Part shown: positions 5,179 through 7,685 of the stretch, piece by piece
How the letters are laid out: the number at the start of each line of letters is the position of its first letter
How positions within the stretch are numbered: position 1 is the first letter of the stretch
Source: Kiritimatiellota bacterium
GTDB taxonomy: Bacteria > Verrucomicrobiota > Lentisphaeria > Victivallales > JAADHT01
Direction of reading: 5' to 3'
Length of the DNA stretch: 7,685 nucleotides
NCBI GenBank assembly: GCA_013151705.1
Contig: JAADHT010000042.1
Location: 1,865-9,549 of the forward strand
Position numbers and translations under genes: made by a program
Notes under the pieces: model-generated
Database searches by the model: none
Seen by the model: the letters and a program-made list of their open reading frames with translations, nothing else
What the model was told of the DNA's origin: nothing

Positions 5179-6030
5179 ATGACATCACAAACGAAATACG
5201 CCGTCATCGGCGACCCGATCGCGCACTCGCTGTCGCCGCCGATGCACAACGCCGCCTTCGAAGCGCTGGAAATGGACGCGCGGTATTCGACGGTCCACGT
5301 CTCCAAGATGGAACTCGCGGAGTTCGCGGACCGCGCGAGACGCGAACTTCGCGGATTCAACATTACGGTTCCGCACAAAAATAATATAATCGAATATCTG
5401 GACTCCATCTCCGAGGAGTGCCGGATAACCGGCAGCGTCAACACTGTTTCAAACATCGACGGCGAACTCGTCGGCGCGTCGACCGACGGATACGGACTGG
5501 AAACCGCCTTGAAAGAGGAGTTTGGAGTGGACTTGAACGGCAACACCTTTCTCTTCGTTGGTTGCGGAGGAACCGTTCAAGCCGTCGCGTACCATTTCCT
5601 CGCGAATGGAGCGAAAAGTTTGTTCATAACCAACAGGACGTTGTCGAAAGCCGAAAAACTGGCGGATTACTTTATGGATAAAATTTCGGGATCGACAATC
5701 GAGTGCGCGGCATTGGACGACACCGCCAAACTCGCGGAGTTCGTCTCGGAGGCCGCCGTCATCATTCAAGCCACGTCTTTGGGGTTGAAGGAGAGCGATC
5801 CGTCCCCGTTTCCGGCTGAACTGATGAATTCCGGCACGCCGGCGTTCGACACAATCTACAAACGCACCCGTTTTCTGGCGGACGCCGAGGCGGCCGGCGC
5901 GCCCAGCTCCGGCGGAATCGGCATGCTGCTGCACCAAGGGGCGCGCTCGTTCGAGATTTGGACCGGAAAAGAGGCGCCTGCGGCAATTATGCGTTCCGCC
6001 CTTGCCGCGGCGCTTGAAAAACGAGGTTGA
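5179..6030 (+). CDS. aroE: Shikimate dehydrogenase (NADP+)
   Basis: Reduces 3-dehydroshikimate to shikimate with NADPH in the chorismate pathway; cytoplasmic. At 283 residues it has normal family length. N-terminal substrate-binding domain: SLSPPMHNAAF (17-27, with Ser18 and Ser20), GFNITVPHK (59-67, catalytic Lys67), SVNTV (86-90, Asn88) and STDGYG (101-106, catalytic Asp103). The Rossmann domain has GCGGTVQAVAYHF (128-140) and the NADP-phosphate signature NRT (152-154). C-terminal markers are TSLGL (199-203), DTIYKRTRF (224-232, Tyr227) and GGIGMLLHQGA (245-255, Gln253). The ATG at 5179 is preceded by GAGGTGA seven bases upstream. Small departures from the usual text: Ser101 where Asn is common (NTDG), and GCGGTVQA in place of GAGGAARA. 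Quinate activity (YdiB type) cannot be excluded. It is the first gene of a three-gene operon, with hairpins in its leader. Confidence 0.95.
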   Translation: MTSQTKYAVIGDPIAHSLSPPMHNAAFEALEMDARYSTVHVSKMELAEFADRARRELRGFNITVPHKNNIIEYLDSISEECRITGSVNTVSNIDGELVGASTDGYGLETALKEEFGVDLNGNTFLFVGCGGTVQAVAYHFLANGAKSLFITNRTLSKAEKLADYFMDKISGSTIECAALDDTAKLAEFVSEAAVIIQATSLGLKESDPSPFPAELMNSGTPAFDTIYKRTRFLADAEAAGAPSSGGIGMLLHQGARSFEIWTGKEAPAAIMRSALAAALEKRG

Positions 6031-6041
6031 ACGGGAGAACA

Positions 6042-7085
6042 ATGCGCGAATCGGTCAAATATCTGGTGGTTGGAGCGTCCTACGCCGGTAGTCTGCTGGC
6101 CGCGAGACTCGCGGAAAACGGTTCGGTGCTGTTGGTTGACCGGGTGGTGCCGGGCGAACGCATGAACTGCGGCGGCGGAGTCCACGCCGGAACCTTCAAA
6201 AAGCTTGATGTCGATATTCCGTTCGTGAAAACCGATACCATCGTCATGTCTCTCCCAGGACGCGAAACCTGGTTTCCCTGTCGCTACGTGGTCGTCGATC
6301 GAGCATTGTTGAACAAGACTCTTTGCGAAAGGGCGGTTGACGCCGGCGCGGAGTTCGCGTTGATGTCCTATGTCGACCGCGACGAATCCGCTAAAACCGC
6401 GGAATTCAAAGTCAAGGGAGACGGAATCCGCTCAATCGCCTATGAAAAGATAATCTTCGCCGACGGCTTTCATCCGGGTGTCCGCAGGTTGCCGCGAATT
6501 TCAAAAACGGACTCCGATGAGCCATACCTTTTCTCCGCCGGCGCGGCGAAGGTCCGCATCGTTGAAGGAATTCCGAAACGGCCAGGCACACTTTACTTCA
6601 GAATCACCGAGGATAATCCATTCGGCTACACTTGGTCCTTTCCGATGCCCGACGGCAAATTGAACATCGGCGCGGGCGGTATCGCTTCCACGGGTATTCC
6701 TGAAAGTTGGATCGACGAGTTGATGGAAGTTGAAAACATAATGGGACGCGTTTTAATCAAGGGCGGCGGAGTGTTTCCGTCGCGCCCCTTCAAACGGGTG
6801 ATGGCGGGCGACGCGTATCTCTTTGGCGATGCCGCCGGAATGGTCTACGCGCTGAACGGCGAGGGGCTAAAGCACATTCGCGACTCCTTGGACCTTTGGA
6901 CCGCCGCGATAGCCGACGGCCGCAATTTGAATCACGCCTGGCGTCGCTCGGCTACATACCTCAAACTAGCGTTCGCGTCGAAAGCCCTCCGCGGCATCAA
7001 AAAGTTGTCGAAAATATTCAATCGGCCGCTCTATCCCACCGTTTGCCGATGGGCGGCGTTCTCACGGCGCGTCGTGAAAATGTGA
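6042..7085 (+). CDS. FAD-dependent oxidoreductase, geranylgeranyl reductase-like
   Basis: A 347-residue flavoprotein of the GR2/geranylgeranyl reductase group, whose known members reduce isoprenoid chains in chlorophyll, quinone or archaeal lipid pathways or act as halogenase/hydroxylase relatives. The substrate here is unknown. The N-terminal dinucleotide motif is VVGASYAGS (9-17), with Ser13 where the second Gly of GxGxxG is usual. Residues 38-46 (GERMNCGGG) match the conserved Cys-Gly-Gly region of geranylgeranyl reductases. DRALLNKTLCERAVDAGAEF (86-105) is the usual helix, FADGFHPGVRR (139-149) the second FAD motif, and LFGDAAGMVYALNGEG (260-275) the GD motif. The C-terminus is basic (MRKVV-type end: SRRVVKM). 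The ATG at 6042 is chosen over TTG 6027 because 6027 overlaps the aroE stop and GGGAG lies just ahead of 6042. Distance to aroE is 11 bp and to the next gene 10 bp, so co-transcription is likely. Confidence 0.85.
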   Translation: MRESVKYLVVGASYAGSLLAARLAENGSVLLVDRVVPGERMNCGGGVHAGTFKKLDVDIPFVKTDTIVMSLPGRETWFPCRYVVVDRALLNKTLCERAVDAGAEFALMSYVDRDESAKTAEFKVKGDGIRSIAYEKIIFADGFHPGVRRLPRISKTDSDEPYLFSAGAAKVRIVEGIPKRPGTLYFRITEDNPFGYTWSFPMPDGKLNIGAGGIASTGIPESWIDELMEVENIMGRVLIKGGGVFPSRPFKRVMAGDAYLFGDAAGMVYALNGEGLKHIRDSLDLWTAAIADGRNLNHAWRRSATYLKLAFASKALRGIKKLSKIFNRPLYPTVCRWAAFSRRVVKM

Positions 7086-7095
7086 GGAGTACAAG

Positions 7096-7685
7096 ATGTT
7101 TCTGCCCACAACGAGAAAAGAGATTGATATGCTCGGCTGGGACCGTCCGGATGTCATTCTGGTTTCCGGCGACACCTACATCGACTCGCCTTTCATCGGT
7201 GCGGCGCTCGTCGGCAAGGCGCTCCTAGCCGCCGGCTACAAAACCGCGATAATAGCGCAACCCGATCCGAACTCCGACAAAGATATCGCCCGTTTGGGCG
7301 AGCCGCGGCTTTTCTGGGGCGTTACCGGGGGATGCGTGGACTCAATGGTGGCAAACCGCACCGCGTCCGGAAAACGTCGGAAACGAGACGACTTCACTCC
7401 CGGCGGCGTCAACGACCGCCGTCCCGACCGCGCGGTTATCGCGTATTCCAATCTAATTCGGCGTTTCTTCAAACGCACCGTCCCGATCGTTTTGGGAGGA
7501 GTCGAGGCGAGTCTGCGCCGAGTGGCGCACTACGATTTCTGGTCGAACAAGATTCGAAGGTCCATATTGTTCGACGCCAAGGCGGACTATCTGCTGTACG
7601 GAATGGCGGATCGTTCCATCGTCGAATTGGCGGCAGCGATCAATCAAAACCGCGAGATTCGCGGAATCCGCGGGTTGTGCTTCAT
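7096..7685 (+). CDS. ygiQ: YgiQ family radical SAM protein, 5' portion (runs off window)
   Basis: The reading frame is open from ATG 7096 to the window end: 196 codons, perhaps a third of the 550-700 residues usual in the family. Family text is unmistakable: MFLPTTRKEIDMLGW at the start, LVSGDTYIDSPFIGAALVGK (22-41), FWGVTGGCVDSMV (73-85), a TPGG-NDRRPDRA block (101-113), IVLGGVEASLRRVAHYDFW (131-149) and IRRSILFDAKADYLLYGM (153-170). This is the N-terminal, B12-binding-like part. The radical SAM CxxxCxxC cluster lies beyond the edge, so catalytic competence cannot be judged. The biochemical function of YgiQ proteins is not established. GAGGAG at 7084-7089 overlaps the TGA of the preceding gene and sits six bases before the ATG, consistent with translational coupling in the aroE operon. 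Confidence 0.92.
   Translation, partial: MFLPTTRKEIDMLGWDRPDVILVSGDTYIDSPFIGAALVGKALLAAGYKTAIIAQPDPNSDKDIARLGEPRLFWGVTGGCVDSMVANRTASGKRRKRDDFTPGGVNDRRPDRAVIAYSNLIRRFFKRTVPIVLGGVEASLRRVAHYDFWSNKIRRSILFDAKADYLLYGMADRSIVELAAAINQNREIRGIRGLCF

Noticed and set aside
6027..6041. TTG start for the FAD oxidoreductase overlapping the aroE stop
   Set aside because: ATG 6042 has GGGAG just upstream, and the conserved N-terminal strand begins soon after it. The five extra residues add nothing recognisable.
5449..6042. Long minus-strand frame opposite aroE
   Set aside because: It is an Arg/Gly/Ala-rich shadow of a clear aroE gene, with no family resemblance.
1..7685. CRISPR array, tRNA, rRNA or known defence system
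   Set aside because: No regularly spaced repeats, no cloverleaf or rRNA-like segments and no nuclease or toxin genes were seen on either strand.

Overview
The window is a bacterial chromosome segment of moderate G+C (judged by eye, not counted). The threonyl-tRNA synthetase is of bacterial type, genes have GGAGG-like ribosome binding sites, and the nfeD promoter is a sigma70-like pair. No marker in the window fixes the phylum; an uncultured or poorly sampled lineage is possible, but that is inference.

Layout. (1) Positions 1-1181 hold the 3' part of thrS on the + strand. (2) Positions 1182-1702 contain no intact gene. Next to the thrS stop lies a decayed, frameshifted fragment of an IS4/IS1634-type DDE transposase on the - strand. 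It is followed by an AT-rich stretch with a candidate promoter, a pair of 9-bp direct repeats and a 22-bp palindrome. (3) Positions 1703-2485 encode a ThuA-like protein on the + strand. This gene is enclosed by two copies of the same palindromic repeat (arms AGACCCTRTTCGA): one touches its ribosome binding site and the other begins at its stop codon. (4) Positions 2562-4818 carry a two-gene module on the - strand. An NfeD/YuaF-like membrane protein comes first and a flotillin second, with about 170 bp between them. A promoter with a 9-bp inverted repeat against its -35 box precedes nfeD. (5) Positions 4819-5178 are the divergent intergenic region, with two stem-loops ahead of aroE. (6) Positions 5179-7685 hold a tight + strand operon: aroE, an FAD-dependent oxidoreductase of the geranylgeranyl reductase type, and a YgiQ-type radical SAM gene. 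The last is cut by the window end, and the intergenic gaps are 10-11 bp.

How the genes work together. NfeD-like proteins and flotillins form a known partnership in bacterial membrane microdomains. Here the NfeD partner carries a textbook EF-hand calcium loop between its first two membrane segments, the most interesting protein-level feature in the window. AroE acts in chorismate synthesis, and the FAD protein resembles isoprenoid-reducing enzymes, so a quinone or prenyl-lipid link is conceivable but not shown. I see no defence system, CRISPR array, tRNA or rRNA. The best candidate for something undescribed is the repeat-bounded ThuA gene beside a dead transposase; the EF-hand NfeD-flotillin module is second.
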